Positions 53,472 through 64,000 of a stretch of 64,000 nt of DNA are shown in pieces (the stretch's first letter is position 1; every line of letters begins with the position of its first letter). Position numbers and translations under genes: made by a program. The notes beneath the pieces are model-generated. The model was given only the letters and a program-made list of their open reading frames with translations. It was not told where the DNA came from and did not search any database. The stretch covers positions 346,558 through 410,557 of the forward strand of contig VZQC01008797.1 of NCBI GenBank assembly GCA_009823505.1. Direction: 5' to 3'. This DNA is from Rhizomys pruinosus. Lineage: Eukaryota; Chordata; Mammalia; Rodentia; Spalacidae.

Positions 53472-53592
53472 TCCTTTTTTTTTTTTTTTTTGGTCTTTTT
53501 GAGCAGAGCTCTCTTGTAGCCCCAGCTGTCCTGCAACTCACTCTGTAGACAGGCTGGCCTTGACTCACGAAAGATCTACACATGCCGGCTAG
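53472..53592 (-). mobile_element. B1 SINE
   Basis: Poly-T, GGTCTTTTTGAGCAGAGC, GACAGGCTGGCCTTGACTC; head lost. Confidence 0.88.
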
Positions 53593-53627
53593 CATAGTAA
53601 TTACTGCTTTTAAAAAGCAGCTGCTAC

Positions 53628-53790
53628 CAGCTGTGGTGGCATACACTTTTAATCCTAGCACTTGGGAGGCAGACAGGTGGATCTCTGTAAGTTCAAGGCC
53701 AGTCTGATCTACAGAGTGGATTCCCAGATAGCTGGGGCACAGGGAGACCCTGTCTCAAAAAGACAAAAAAAAAAAAAAGAAAAGAAAAAA
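53628..53790 (+). mobile_element. B1 SINE
   Basis: AGCTGTGGTGGCATACACTT to GAGACCCTGTCTCAAAAAG and long A-rich tail. Confidence 0.93.
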
Positions 53791-53799
53791 AAAAAGAAG

Positions 53800-54370
53800 A
53801 GAGGTGGGGACTGAAGCTGACTAAAGAAGGGCTACACTCTCAATGACCTTCAGTGTGGCTCATTTATAACTAGCTACCTGACAGAAGGACTGTAGAAATT
53901 GGGCCTACCACCAAACTGGCAGTGAGAGACTGTCTCTGAATGGAAGTTACTGGAAATTCCTACCAGCAATGCAGGTGTCACCTGGAGATTTTAGACATGC
54001 AGCATTCCAGACCCAGTGAGCATGGCTCTACTGCCTAACAAGACCCTGAGGGATTGGTGGCCACATTAACATTCCACACTCACTAATGGGACACAGCATC
54101 TTGTCAAATACATTCTGGCTTTTCATGGTGAGGACACCACGGCTACTTAGAGAGTGTTGGGTGTTGAACCTTGGTTGTTGCTTTCCCCCAAGAGCATGTG
54201 TTTTGCACTTATTTGCACACTTGAAGATGTTTGTACATACAGTAGAGGTGTAGTAATTCCTAGGAGGCCTGTTCTATAGATCCTCCAAAGATCAGTGTTT
54301 CCCTCTAGCTGAGGTAACAGATCAAGGGTGACCAGCAGAGGGCGCTGCAACCCCGTGCTTTTTCACCTGT
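53800..54370. other. no gene seen
   Basis: Unique-looking sequence with one strong CTCF-like motif near its end and no long frame. Confidence 0.5.
54332..54346 (+). promoter_or_regulatory. strong CTCF-like core motif
   Basis: CCAGCAGAGGGCGCT matches the CTCF core consensus at every core position. It is outside the composite repeats. Binding is predicted from motif only. Confidence 0.65.
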
Positions 54371-54374
54371 ACTG

Positions 54375-54803
54375 GTGCATGCTGAAGTCAGAAAGTTGAA
54401 GTCATTCCTAAACAGACAAATCCACATGATTTCATGTGTCCATCCGTACCTGCATTTGCTGGGGGTCATTTCTCTTGATTTTACAACCCAGTACTCTGCA
54501 AAACTGAACTTCTGTCTCTTCACTCCAGAACTCAGACTTGCTATGCAGCCCAAGGTGTCACTGGTTCTTGTTACAATCCCAGAAATACCAAGACATGCAG
54601 AGGAAGTGGTAAAGAAAGATGTTTCCTACTTCATGGTTTGCCTAAAGCCTGTGTCCAAAACGTCATATGAGGTTTGGGTAAAGTGTCTAGCTATTCAAGT
54701 AGATGCAACCTGTCAGAATTATTTTGCTTTGCTAGATATTTATCTACAGACAATAAAAAAGAAACTGCAATTTACAATATCTAACCTGGGGAAAGTTAAA
54801 TAA
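54375..54803 (+). other. unassigned 142-codon open frame
   Basis: The longest frame in the window not explained by a repeat, transposon, or gap. It starts MHAEVRKLKSF and ends LQFTISNLGKVK. I recognise no domain. There is no splice or promoter evidence, and I favour chance or an old retrocopy over a real gene. Confidence 0.15.
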
Positions 54804-54850
54804 AATAGTTTTATGAAGGGGGCAAGAAGGCAGGACAAAGTATAGGGACA

Positions 54851-54950
54851 TGAATTGGGGAGGGGCCTCTCACCCTGGAATTTGATCAAAGCCTTTTTCC
54901 TGCAGAAAAGCAAGAATTCCAGCACAATTCACTGCTTATGGCCTTTTCTC
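54851..54950 (+). repeat. 100-bp duplicate of 38541-38640
   Basis: Near identical; see 38541. It adjoins the left arm of the inverted repeat. Confidence 0.9.
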
Positions 54951-54954
54951 TCCA

Positions 54955-55195
54955 GCTGCAGAGAGATAGGGGTGAATCATGAGACTACAGGAATATAGTC
55001 TGGACTCCTGATTGATCAACATGCCAGTGCATACAAGCTTCTCCAACTGGACTATGGGAATCTTGGGTTGTTCAAAATTTGGACATAGATACTTGCAAAA
55101 TGCACCAATTACCTAATTGTATGACATACTGAGTAACATCAATGTTATCTGCAAACAACTGTGTCATTATATTTTAGAATCCCTTAAAAATAAAA
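54955..55195 (-). repeat. dispersed repeat, copy C, left arm of inverted repeat
   Basis: GAGATAGGGGTGAATCATGA, CTTCTCCAACTGGACTATGG and AATGCACCAATTACC are the reverse complement of 55955-56185. Confidence 0.9.
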
Positions 55196-55249
55196 AAAAA
55201 AATAAAATAAACAAATAAAAGAGGAAAAAAAAAGAAAAAATGATTGTCC

Positions 55250-55535
55250 TAGAACCATTGCTAAAGATACTATCTTTTCTACAATGCATGTTTTATTTTA
55301 CATTATTTTTGTACAATTAGGTTGACTATGGTTGGTGAACTTGTTTCTGGGTCTCCTATTCTATTCCCTTAGTCTGGGTGCCCTTTTGTGTCAGTATCAT
55401 GTCTTTTTCTTACTACAGGCCTATAGCATAATGTGAAATTGAGGATGGTGATACCTGCAGCATTGCTCCATCTCTCAAGGGTTATTTGAGCTATTTTTTT
55501 TACTGCTTCCATATAATTTTACTGCTTCCATATAA
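55250..55535 (-). mobile_element. old LINE-1 ORF2 fragment
   Basis: Antisense L1: ATTGCTAAAGATACTATCTT, GTCAGTATCATGTC, TTACTACAGGCCTATAGC. It lies between the inverted-repeat arms. TTTTACTGCTTCCATATAA occurs twice in tandem at 55498-55536. Confidence 0.7.
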
Positions 55536-55905
55536 TTTTGGTCTTTTTGAGGCAAGGACTCCCTTTAGTCCTAACTAGCCTAGAGCTCACTATGTAGACC
55601 AAGCTGGCCTGAAACTCACAGAGATCCTCTTGCCTCTGCCTTCTGAGTCCTAGGATTAAAGGCGGGCACCACCACGCCCAGCAGCCAGTTTCTTTAACCT
55701 CTGAGCCATCATCCCCATGACTCCAGCTCCCTGTAAGTCGCAGCTTTGTAAGGCAATTCCCTGGTAGGTACATTACACAGCTGTTGCTATTGGAGTTTTC
55801 CACTACTATACGAGCATGTTATCTAACAGTTTAATATAATTTACAGAGTACAAATTGTCAGGCACCTAGAAAAAGAATTAATAATTTAACTTTTACCTTG
55901 TGTTT
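55515..55905 (-). repeat. inverted copy of the SD2 5' part
   Basis: Reverse complement of 23470-23830 and 36790-37100, including the nested B1 (55540-55680): GCCATCATCCCCATGACTCC, GGCAATTCCCTGGTAGGTAC, ACAAATTGTCAGGCACC. Confidence 0.88.
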
Positions 55906-55954
55906 TTCTTTTTTTTTTAACTGTTAAATATAATTTTTTATTTGTTTATTTTTA

Positions 55955-57010
55955 AGGGATTCTACAACATAATGACACAGTTGTTTGCAGATAACATTGA
56001 TGTTACTTAGTTTGTCATACAATTAGATAATTGGTGCATTTTGTAAGTATCAATGTCCAAACTTTGAACAATCCAAGGTTCCCATAGTCCAGTTGGAGAA
56101 GCTTGTATGCACAGACATGTTGATCAATTAGGAGTCCAGACTATATTTCTGTAGTCTCATGATTCACCCCTATCTCTCCACAGCCCTTACATTCTACCAT
56201 GCCTCCTCTTCCGCAATTTGTTCCCTAGGCTTTGGGAAAGGGGCACAAGTGGGTGAGAAGAAAACAGTCTACTTTCTTTGGAGTTGTCATTTTGGACTCT
56301 AGTCTGTTCAGGTTGTTTCCCTTCTTGGGTTGACAGCTTTTCCAGTGATACCTTTTTAGTCATACTAACAAAGCACAAGCAATTGGATGTACAGGCATTT
56401 AAGCAGTACTAATTATTATGGCAAGCTAAGCTGTGAGCATAGACACAGATGCTTGGATGGTATGCTAATCCACAAACTGTGGTTTCTCTATAAAGGGTGA
56501 CAAGTTCTTATTGTGGCTTATAACATCTCCTAACCACTAGGGGACATAAGCTTGTGGCATCCACTGTGAGTTATTCCTCCAAGGAGAGAACTAATAGCCA
56601 ATTAGATTTGGGATATATATAGACACTTGGCTGCCACTGTTGCACAGTATCTCCAGGCTGTTGAGGTGTAACTGATATTGACAGAGGAGTCTTGTTTGTC
56701 TCAGGGAGACCAATATTTTGCTGTATTGCTGTATTGCTTTGGTAATGCTCTCTGGCATTTCAGAGGCCCATTGTACGCTAGCAAGTGACGTCTCATAACA
56801 TTTTTTCATGCTCACACCAGGTCTTCGACAACAGGGACTTACTGCCTTTCTCCTTGCATATATCCCACTTACAGGAAAAAGGCCTTTATAATTTGGGGGG
56901 GTGGGTTTGAATCCCCTAGCCAACATCTCCTAGGCAGAATAATTCATTGCTGATGTCAGAGCTTTCCTGTAGTAATATATTTTGCTTAATTACACAGCTT
57001 ATAAACACTT
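55955..57010 (+). repeat. dispersed ~1-kb repeat, copy C, uninterrupted
   Basis: Collinear with 3843-4573 plus 6580-6865. At 56710-56750, where copy A holds the LTR element, this copy reads through (GCTTTGGTAATGCTCTCTGG), so it is the empty site. Its first ~230 bases form the right arm of the inverted repeat. Confidence 0.88.
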
Positions 57011-57379
57011 TACTCTTGAATTTAAAAGAAACCATGAACACCCCTTCTGAACATTGAGGAGGACTTTGTACCTAGAAGGGACCCCTCCTCTGCTGTTAGC
57101 ATACTGTCCTGTGCACTCCACTGTTTGTGGGGAGTCAAAAACAGGAAAGACGATGTTCCTAATCTCAGATTGCCTCACATTTAGACTAGAAATAGACCAC
57201 AGTCCTGATGGCTCTTCTCACTTTCTGCTTGATCTGGTAGGGGCAGTTTGATAAGGAAGGAGCAGGACAGAGTATGTGTACAGTGCCTGACTCAGTCCTA
57301 GTAAACAGAAGTCAGAGGATCCCCTAACTAGGCAGAACATTGAGAGAATCCAACCTTGAACACCAGGGTCTCCTTGTAC

Positions 57380-57800
57380 TGAGGGGAGCCGTTACACAGC
57401 CATCATGTGACAGAAGCAAGCCTAGGACAGTAGGACAGAGAGAGAGACACCTTCAGATTACCTTCAGAAGCCTGAGGATGTAGCTCAGGGGTAGAGTGCT
57501 GACCTAGCATACACAAAGGATTTGATTCCTCAGTACCACAAAAAGATTAGCATAGTAGAGAAGCAAATGACAGAGAAGAGGCTGGAAACCCCTCTTCACC
57601 TAGCCCTCCACAGCATGCACAGAAAAATTGAATATACAAATGTCCCAATCTGCCTTTGAGCCTTTGACCTTTCCTAACTCTGGCCCACTTCCACCCCTGT
57701 AAGTGTTTTCTTTCTTAATAAACCTACTTTTCTTCTTCTGTTACAATGCAGAAGTCTCTGTCCAAATCTTTGTATGGTGACATAGGAACCTGGCAATACC
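57380..57800 (+). repeat. possible LTR remnant with nested ID element
   Basis: GTAAGTGTTTTCTTTCTTAATAAACC resembles an LTR polyadenylation region. Boundaries are unclear. Confidence 0.35.
57466..57546 (+). mobile_element. ID SINE
   Basis: GAGGATGTAGCTCAGGGGTAG, AGTGCTGACCTAGCATACAC, GATTCCTCAGTACCAC and a short A-tail match the ID/BC1 family, tRNA-Ala-derived, with several substitutions. A-box and B-box positions are recognisable. Confidence 0.88.
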
Positions 57801-57849
57801 AGCAGGTACCTCCCTGAGTATCCTAATTCATGCTAATAACATGCTGACC

Positions 57850-59150
57850 TCAGACCCAGGCCAGGTAGGTGAGAGGGCAACTCTCCCGTTCCAGTTGGCT
57901 CTGATGTTTCCCAGTTCCCTGAGCTGTTCTGAACTCCCTTCCCTGTGTTCTGGCCCTGCAGCCTCAGGCCTCTCTCAAGAGAGCCATTTGGAGGTTCCAT
58001 GACTGCCCATCTGGCATAGAAGAGTTTTGGCAAGGGCAGTGGTAGGTAACATGAGTGGTCCACCTGCCAGCCACTCTTGACACAGCACTTCCGGAAGTGA
58101 TGATACTCCAACCACACAAGCCCTATCATGAGGGCACACCCATATCCCCAAAGCAGTCTGCTTGCTTCCCACTCTATAGAAGTCTATAGATCAGGGCCTT
58201 GGGATGGCACTGAGGTCTTATGTGGGGTTGTTTGAAGACAAAGTGGTGCTTGGGGGAGTTGGGGGATGTGGGAGCTACAGTCTCTTGTGTGAGGTTGGAA
58301 ATAACAGGGCAACTGCACCAGGTACAGTGTAACCAAATGTCTACTCCCCATTCCTTACAGAGTTCACTGGCGAGGCAGAGCACTCTTAGGCCATGATGAG
58401 CTACTAGTATGTGTTACCCAGTCAAGATGCGTGAAGATTTTCCCGTGCACCCCCTTCCTTACCTTTCTTCAGCCCTGTGTGTTGACAGGCAGGACAAGTG
58501 CCAACACCCCAAGAGCAATTAAGGCAAAACTCAACCACCAACTGTACAGCTACCAATGTGCAGGCAGAAGTCCTCTCCTCAGCACACTGTGGTGAGGCTC
58601 GAGTGCTAGGGTCCCTGGGTTGCACAGTCTGTCTTCTTGTGGGCTGGAACACAATTTCATTTCATGCATGCAGGGGGTTTATGGTCTTTATCTTTGAGAG
58701 AACCCCCAAAGCTCCTCATTACGGGTGACCCAGAAGGGAGTTTAAGCTGCAGTTCACAAATGATCTGCTTCCTCTGACTCCCCCAGGGCCTCAAGAAGGA
58801 AGAAAGGAGATTGGTTTTCCTACTGTAGGTCCAGGGCACAAGGCTGTGTAGGTAACTGTCCAAGCTCAAGTCCCTGGGGTGGGGAGTGGGGGCCCTCTAT
58901 AGATCTGCACTCACTGAAGAGATTGGCCAATCCCGGCCTCACTTTTTACTCTTGTTAAAGGGACCAGGAAAAATGAAGAACACAGATCCTAATTTGGAGC
59001 AGACCTAACTAATCCTTTGATTGTTTGGAATATATATTTTTGGAGTTGAGCTGGAAGAGCAAAAGGTGTTAGAGACTGAACAACTGGCACACAGGGGTAG
59101 AGAGTGCCAAGAGGAGCCAGTGGCTTATAGTCAGCTTGGCGTTACTTACT
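57850..59150. other. no gene seen; lowest repeat content of the window
   Basis: Frames up to 98 codons only (58129-57833, minus). No SINE, LTR or tandem repeat seen. I find no splice-bounded frame I could name. Confidence 0.5.
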
Positions 59151-59510
59151 CCTTTTGTTGGTGTGACAAAACACCTGACAGAAACAAGGAAGGGTCTGTT
59201 TTGCCTCCTGGTTTGAGGGGATACAGTCCCTCATGGGGGAGAAGAGGAAGGCATGGTGGCGGACGGTGAGGCTACTGGTCAGGATGCATCTGCAGACAGG
59301 ATGCAGAAAAGGAAAACTGTGCTCAGCTCTCCATTTCCTTTCAGTTCAGTCTGGGATCCTGGTCCCTGAGGTGTACCACCAATATTCAGGGCGGGTCTCC
59401 CCTGTTAAGTGTTTCTGGAAACATCTCCATAGATAGACATATTCAGAGGTGTGTTTCCATGGTGATCACAAGTCAAATGAAGATGACAACAAAAAGTAAC
59501 CATCACAGGA
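59150..59510 (-). mobile_element. LTR-like repeat (MaLR type)
   Basis: TTTGTTGGTGTGACAAAACACC, TCCTCATGGGGGAGAAG-like and TTTCTGGAAACATCTCC pattern as rodent MaLR-type LTR in reverse; diverged. Confidence 0.5.
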
Positions 59511-59514
59511 TCAG

Positions 59515-60388
59515 GATTCCCAACCCCTCATATCTTTTGGGGAACAGAACGTACCTTCCCCAGACCTGGATGGTTTGAGGCCAGATGTCACTGGGACCCT
59601 GTTATCATTGCATCTACAGCTGTACTGGAAGGAGCTGTCAAGATCTGCTAGCCAGTCCCTCGCGCTCTTGTAAAAATGTCTCCTGCTGTTCTAGTCACAG
59701 TGCACATAGTGTCTGGATTCCAGGACTAGCTGAGATCTGCCTATCTGTGAAATAAAGTATTCCGAAGATGTCATGATGGTTTTTCTGTCTGGGCAGCATG
59801 AAGCATGGTGCTCACAAGCAAACATCGGTATGGCCAGTCTTGGGTTCTGGAGTAAGTCTAAGTCCAGAATGGTCCAGCTTGCCTTCTACTGGCTTGAGGT
59901 TGCCAAAGAGGTCCTGTACAGCATGCTATGAGCTTGTTGCCTTTACCCAGATTTATGAGTGAAGAAGAAGGTAGAGATAAATGATCAAGAATGTCTTTGT
60001 TCTTCCATTTGTGTCTTTTTGGTCCACAGGAATCTGTAGTGACGTCCAGTATCAGTTTAATACAGTGGGTAATCAAGATCCCCTCTACCAATGTCTGCCA
60101 TGTCCTCATCTCTCCCCAGAGATTCCTGTCCAGTATATTGGGTAATGCAGCTTTTAAAAACATTCAGAAATGAGTCAGAAAATGATTCTCTCAGTTAGCT
60201 TAGTGGTTATGATGACAAATATTGATCATTAACTTGAGGAGATTGGTAAAAGCATTCTTCTGAGTGTGTCTGTGAGGGCTTTTTCAGGAGGATTAGCTGA
60301 GTAGAAAGAATCTCTGTGAAACTTCCCAGTCCATCCCACAGGACGATAGCCAGGAGAGTGAAAGGGAGAGGATTGAAACATTATTAGC

Positions 60389-60390
<2 letters not shown>
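59515..60390. other. no gene seen; part may be an old LTR-like repeat
   Basis: GGAGATTGGTAAAAGCATTC and GAGTGTGTCTGTGAGGGC at 60238-60280 follow a common retroelement pattern. Otherwise unassigned; frames up to 101 codons (60163-59858, minus) show no known motif. Confidence 0.4.

Positions 60391-60437
<47 letters not shown>
60391..60437. repeat. (TC)n microsatellite
   Basis: About 22 CT units beside the L1 5' truncation point. Confidence 0.96.
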
Positions 60438-60438
<1 letters not shown>

Positions 60439-60449
60439 AACCTTTCCCT

Positions 60450-62460
60450 TTTTAAAAGATGGAAAGACCTCCCATGCTCATGGATTGAGAAAATTAATAT
60501 AGTAAAAATGTCCATTTTACCCAAATTTATATACGTATTCAATGCAATCATAATCAAAATCCCTGTGAGCTTCTTCACGGACTTGGAAAAATCCTTAAAT
60601 TCATATGGAAAAACAAAAGACCCTGAATAGCTAAAGCAACCTTGAGTGAAAAATGCAATACAGGGGGAATTGCTCTACCAGACTTCAAACTATATTACAG
60701 GGCCATAGTCATAAAGACAGCCTTGTACTGGCACAAAAACTGACCCATTGACCAATGGAACAAAATTGAAGATCCAAACTTGAGCTCATACAATTTCAGT
60801 CACCTCATATTTGACAAAGGGGAAAAAAACTCAATGGAGGAAGGATAGCATCTTCAGCAAATGGTGCTGGGAAAATTGGATCACCATTTGTAGAAGAACA
60901 AAATTAAACCCCTACCTCTCATCCTGTACAAAAATAAACTCCAAGTCGATCAAATATCTCACTCAAATTTAAGCCTGAAACCCTGAAGATGATAGAAGAA
61001 AAAGTTGGCAGCAACCTACAAGACATAGGTGTAGGAAAAGACTTTCTGAATCATACAGCAGCTGCACAGGAAATAAGGTCAACAGTCGACAATTGGGACC
61101 TCATCAAACTCAAGTACAGCAAAAGAAACAATCAAGGAAGTGAAGAGAAAACCCACAGAGTGGGAGGAAATCTTTACCAGTGATACATTTGACAGAGCAT
61201 TAACATCAAGAATATATAAACTAGGGGCTGGAGAGATAACTTAGTGGTTAAGAGCATCAACTGCTCTTGCAGAGGACCGGGATGTGATTCCCAGCACCCA
61301 CATGGCAGCTGAGAACCGTCTTTAACTCTAGTTACAGGGGAATCCCACACCTTCATCTGACCTCCAGGGCATTGCATGACACGGATGCACAAACCTACAT
61401 GCAGACAGTACATCCATACACATAAAAAAGAATATATAAACTACTCAAAAAACAAAGAAGAAAACAAATGATGGAGTAAAGAGCTCAACAGAGACTTCAC
61501 CTATAAAGAATTAAAGATGGCTGAGAGACATCATAAAAAGTGTTCAACATCATTAATAATTAAGGAAATGCAAATTAAACTCTCACATATCATTTCATTC
61601 CAATATGACTGGCTAAGTTCAAGAACACAAAAGACGACAGATGCTGGAGAGGTTGTGGGGAAAGGGAAACACTCATCCACTGCTGGTGGGAATGTAAACT
61701 TGTACAACCACTATGAAAAGCAGTGTGGAGAATCCTTAAAAGACTCAAAATGAACCTACCACCTGACCCAGTCACACCACTCCTGAGTATATACCCAAAA
61801 GACTCATCCTACTGCAAAGATACATGCACATCCATGTTTATTGCAGCTCTCTTCACAATAGCGAAGAGCTGGAACCAACCCAAATGCCCCTCAACAGATG
61901 AGTTGATGACAAAAATGTGGTACATCCACACAATGGAGTACTATTCAGTGGTAAAGAAAGATGACATTATGAACTTTGCAGGTAAATGGATAGAGCTCAA
62001 AGCCATTATGCTAGGTGAAGTAACACAGTCCCAGAAAAACAAACAGTGAACGGTTTCCCTCATTAGTTGATGCTAACACCAAATCCCTCCAGAAAGGCAA
62101 GCTGAACAACATTATTGTTATATTTCTGTTTATCTGAAAGCAACTATGTTGTTATAATGTAAATCTCTCAAGGGGCTCTGGAATCCGCCCACCACTTATC
62201 TTCAGACTCTGTAATTACTGTAGATGGGTGGAGAGTATGTATCCATATTTTAGAGTAATACAAAATTAATGGAGAAAAAAAGAATTCCTTGTCATAAACC
62301 AAGTTTTAAAGAAAAAGAAAAAAAGAATATGCCCATGATTAGTTTGAGGACCTTCTCCTTTGTTTCAAGTTAGTTGCAAGCTTTAACAGGTGATAGATGT
62401 TGGTTTTATTTAGTGGCATTTTTCTACTCTATTAAAATAAAGGGTTGTTGTTGCCTTTTA
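60450..62460 (+). mobile_element. LINE-1, 5' truncated, split by B2
   Basis: ORF2 C-terminal half: ACTGGCACAAAAACTGACCC, then frames giving [20 protein letters not shown], and after the B2, AKSWNQPKCPSTDELMTK with MWYIHTMEYYSVVKK, ending SQKNKQ stop at 62047-62049. The 3' UTR probably continues to about 62300. Several frameshifts; inactive. Absence of ORF1 is typical 5' truncation. Confidence 0.93.
61208..61443 (+). mobile_element. B2 SINE with perfect 16-bp TSD inside L1
   Basis: Body 61224-61427 (GGGGCTGGAGAGATAAC, CTGCTCTTGCAGAGGACC, ACATGGCAGCTGAGAACCG, GGCATTGCATGACACGG). AAGAATATATAAACTA at 61208-61223 and 61428-61443 is identical. Removing the insert restores continuous L1 sequence. 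Confidence 0.97.
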
Positions 62461-62464
62461 GACT

Positions 62465-62860
62465 GTTAGTGTTGAGAATCACATTGGATTTTCAAAGGTA
62501 AACCAGTTTTCAGTTTACAGGTGGTCACAACTTCATCACACTATACTTTAAAAACTTACCTTGTTAAATTTAGTGACTAAAATTTACTGAGAAATTTTTC
62601 ATTTATGTGTATGCTGAATACTGTTCTATAGTTTTGTTACAATTTCTTTGTCTGGTTTTGTAACCAGAGCACCACCACCTTCCTAGAATAAGATGCAAAA
62701 TAGTCCCTCTTCTTTGATGTTTTGGAAAAGATTTGTTTCTTCTTTAAATGTTTCTGTGCTGGAAGCTGAATTCATTGACTGGAGGTCATATAATGTGGAT
62801 ATTTATGCTATAAATTATCCCATGTCTTCTGCTGTAAGTGCAGCCCACACAACTTGATAT
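62465..62860. other. no gene seen between two L1 pieces
   Basis: AT-rich; no frame, SINE or tandem repeat. Confidence 0.5.
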
Positions 62861-62894
62861 GTTGTGCTTCTGTTTCTATTCAGTACAAAATACA

Positions 62895-64000
62895 TCTTCA
62901 TAGTCATAAAAACAGCTTGGTACTGGCACAAAAACAGACCTGTTGACCAATGGAACAAAACTGAAGACCCAAACTTGAGCACATACAACCTCAGCCACCT
63001 CATATTTGACAAGGGGGTCAAGAAGACACAATGGAGGAAAGACAGCATCTTCAGCAACTGGTGTTGGCAAAACTGGATCACCACTCGTAGAAGAATGAAA
63101 TTAAACCCCTACCTCTCACCCTGTACAAAAGTCAACTCCAGATGGATTAAAAACCTCAACGTGAAACCCCAAACTCTAAAGGAGATAGAAGAAAAAGTTG
63201 GCAGCAGGCTACAAGACATAGGCATAGGAAAAGTCTTCCTAAATCAGACAGCAGCTACACAAGAATTAAGGTCAACAATTGACAAATGGGACCTCATTAA
63301 ACTCAAAAGCTTCTGTACATCAAAAGAAACAGTAAAGGAAGTGAAGAGAAAACCCACAGGGTGGGAGGAAACCTTCATGGCAGATACATCTGACAAATAA
63401 TTGATTTCCAGAATATGTAAACTACTCATACAACAAAGAAGAAAGAAAACAAATGACCCACTCAATAGATGGAGCAAAGAGCTGAACAGACACTTCACAA
63501 GTGAGGAATTAGAGATGTCTGAGAAACATCTTAAGAAGTGTTCAACGCCATTAATAATTAAGGAGATGCAAATTAAAGCCACTTTAAGATATCATCTTAC
63601 TCCAATAAGACTGGTTAGGATCAAGAAAACAAATGATACCAAGTGCTGGAGAGGTTGTGGGGAAAGGGGAACACTCATCCACTGCTGGTGGGAATGTAAA
63701 CTCATACAGCCACTATGGAAAGCAGTGTGGAGAACCCTTGGAAGACTTGGAATGAACTTGCCACCTGACCCAGCCATATTACTCCTGGGTAGGTACCCAC
63801 AAGACTCTTCTTAATGCAGTGATACATGTACAGCCATGTTTATTGCAGCTCTCTTCACAATAGCAAGGAGCTGGAACTAACCCAAGTGCCCCTCAACTGA
63901 TGAGTGGATAGAGAAAATGTGGCACATCTACACAATGGAGTTCTATGCAGCAGTAAAGAAAGATGACATCATGAACTTTGCAGGTAAATGGTTGGAGCTG
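62895..64000 (+). mobile_element. LINE-1, 5' truncated, runs off the window
   Basis: Longest clean L1 frame here (62864-63400) gives [38 protein letters not shown] and [16 protein letters not shown]. After a stop at 63398, 63401-63814 gives [18 protein letters not shown] (zinc-knuckle region). It continues past 64000. Fewer lesions than the 60.45-kb copy suggest a younger insert. Confidence 0.94.

Noticed and set aside
54375..54803. 142-codon frame as a confirmed gene
   Set aside because: No domain recognised, no promoter or splice evidence; kept only as an unassigned frame.
62864..63400. 178-codon frame as a host gene
   Set aside because: It is the C-terminal half of LINE-1 ORF2, 5' truncated and followed by a stop.

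Overview
This is non-coding, repeat-saturated nuclear DNA from a muroid rodent. The evidence is dense B1 SINEs (7SL-derived, with the rodent internal duplication), B2-type SINEs with a tRNA-like head, one ID element, murine-type LINE-1 fragments and MaLR/ERVL-type LTRs. The B1 3' half reads GCTGGGGCTACAGGGAGACC, unlike laboratory mouse B1. The B2 carries a distinctive middle (ATGGCGGCTGAGAACCGTCT, then a GGCATTGCACGACACGGGTG motif). These suggest a lineage other than Mus or Rattus, possibly gerbilline, but I cannot prove the species. No intact protein-coding gene is visible. The only recognisable gene-derived sequence is a processed Cbx3 (HP1-gamma) pseudogene at 52.3-53.5 kb. Almost all open frames are repeats, microsatellites or the N gap.

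Layout. 0-9.5 kb: SINEs, L1 scraps, a two-LTR MaLR-like element with PBS and target-site duplication (4.57-6.58 kb), and an antisense L1 (8.0-9.5 kb). 9.6-21.3 kb: several copies of an unnamed composite repeat. Each copy has a GC-rich block with CA/GT microsatellite, an ETS plus CRE/ATF-like site, a B1-like module and an AT-rich tail. 21.6-28.9 kb: SINEs, an inverted copy of the 3.8-kb repeat, a 1.6-kb duplicon and an antisense L1. 28.9-35.0 kb: a direct duplicate of 11.3-17.5 kb, containing a 947-base N gap (29167-30113). 35-42.1 kb: more composite repeat, the second copy of the 1.6-kb duplicon, a single-N join at 38540, and an inverted duplicate of 17.4-20.2 kb. 42.1-51 kb: SINEs, a 29-unit 24-bp minisatellite, a CpG-rich block and more composite repeat. 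51-60 kb: the least repetitive part, with the Cbx3 pseudogene, a short inverted repeat and a CTCF-like motif. 60-64 kb: two sense L1 3' ends, one split by a B2 with a perfect target-site duplication.

The paralogous copies give an internal clock. Presence or absence of B1, B2 and LTR insertions at matching sites shows which insertions came after the duplications. They also indicate that the N gap probably hides little or nothing, because its two flanks are adjacent bases in the other copy. The most novel candidate is the composite repeat. It is packed many times into this window and carries promoter-like and CTCF-like motifs.
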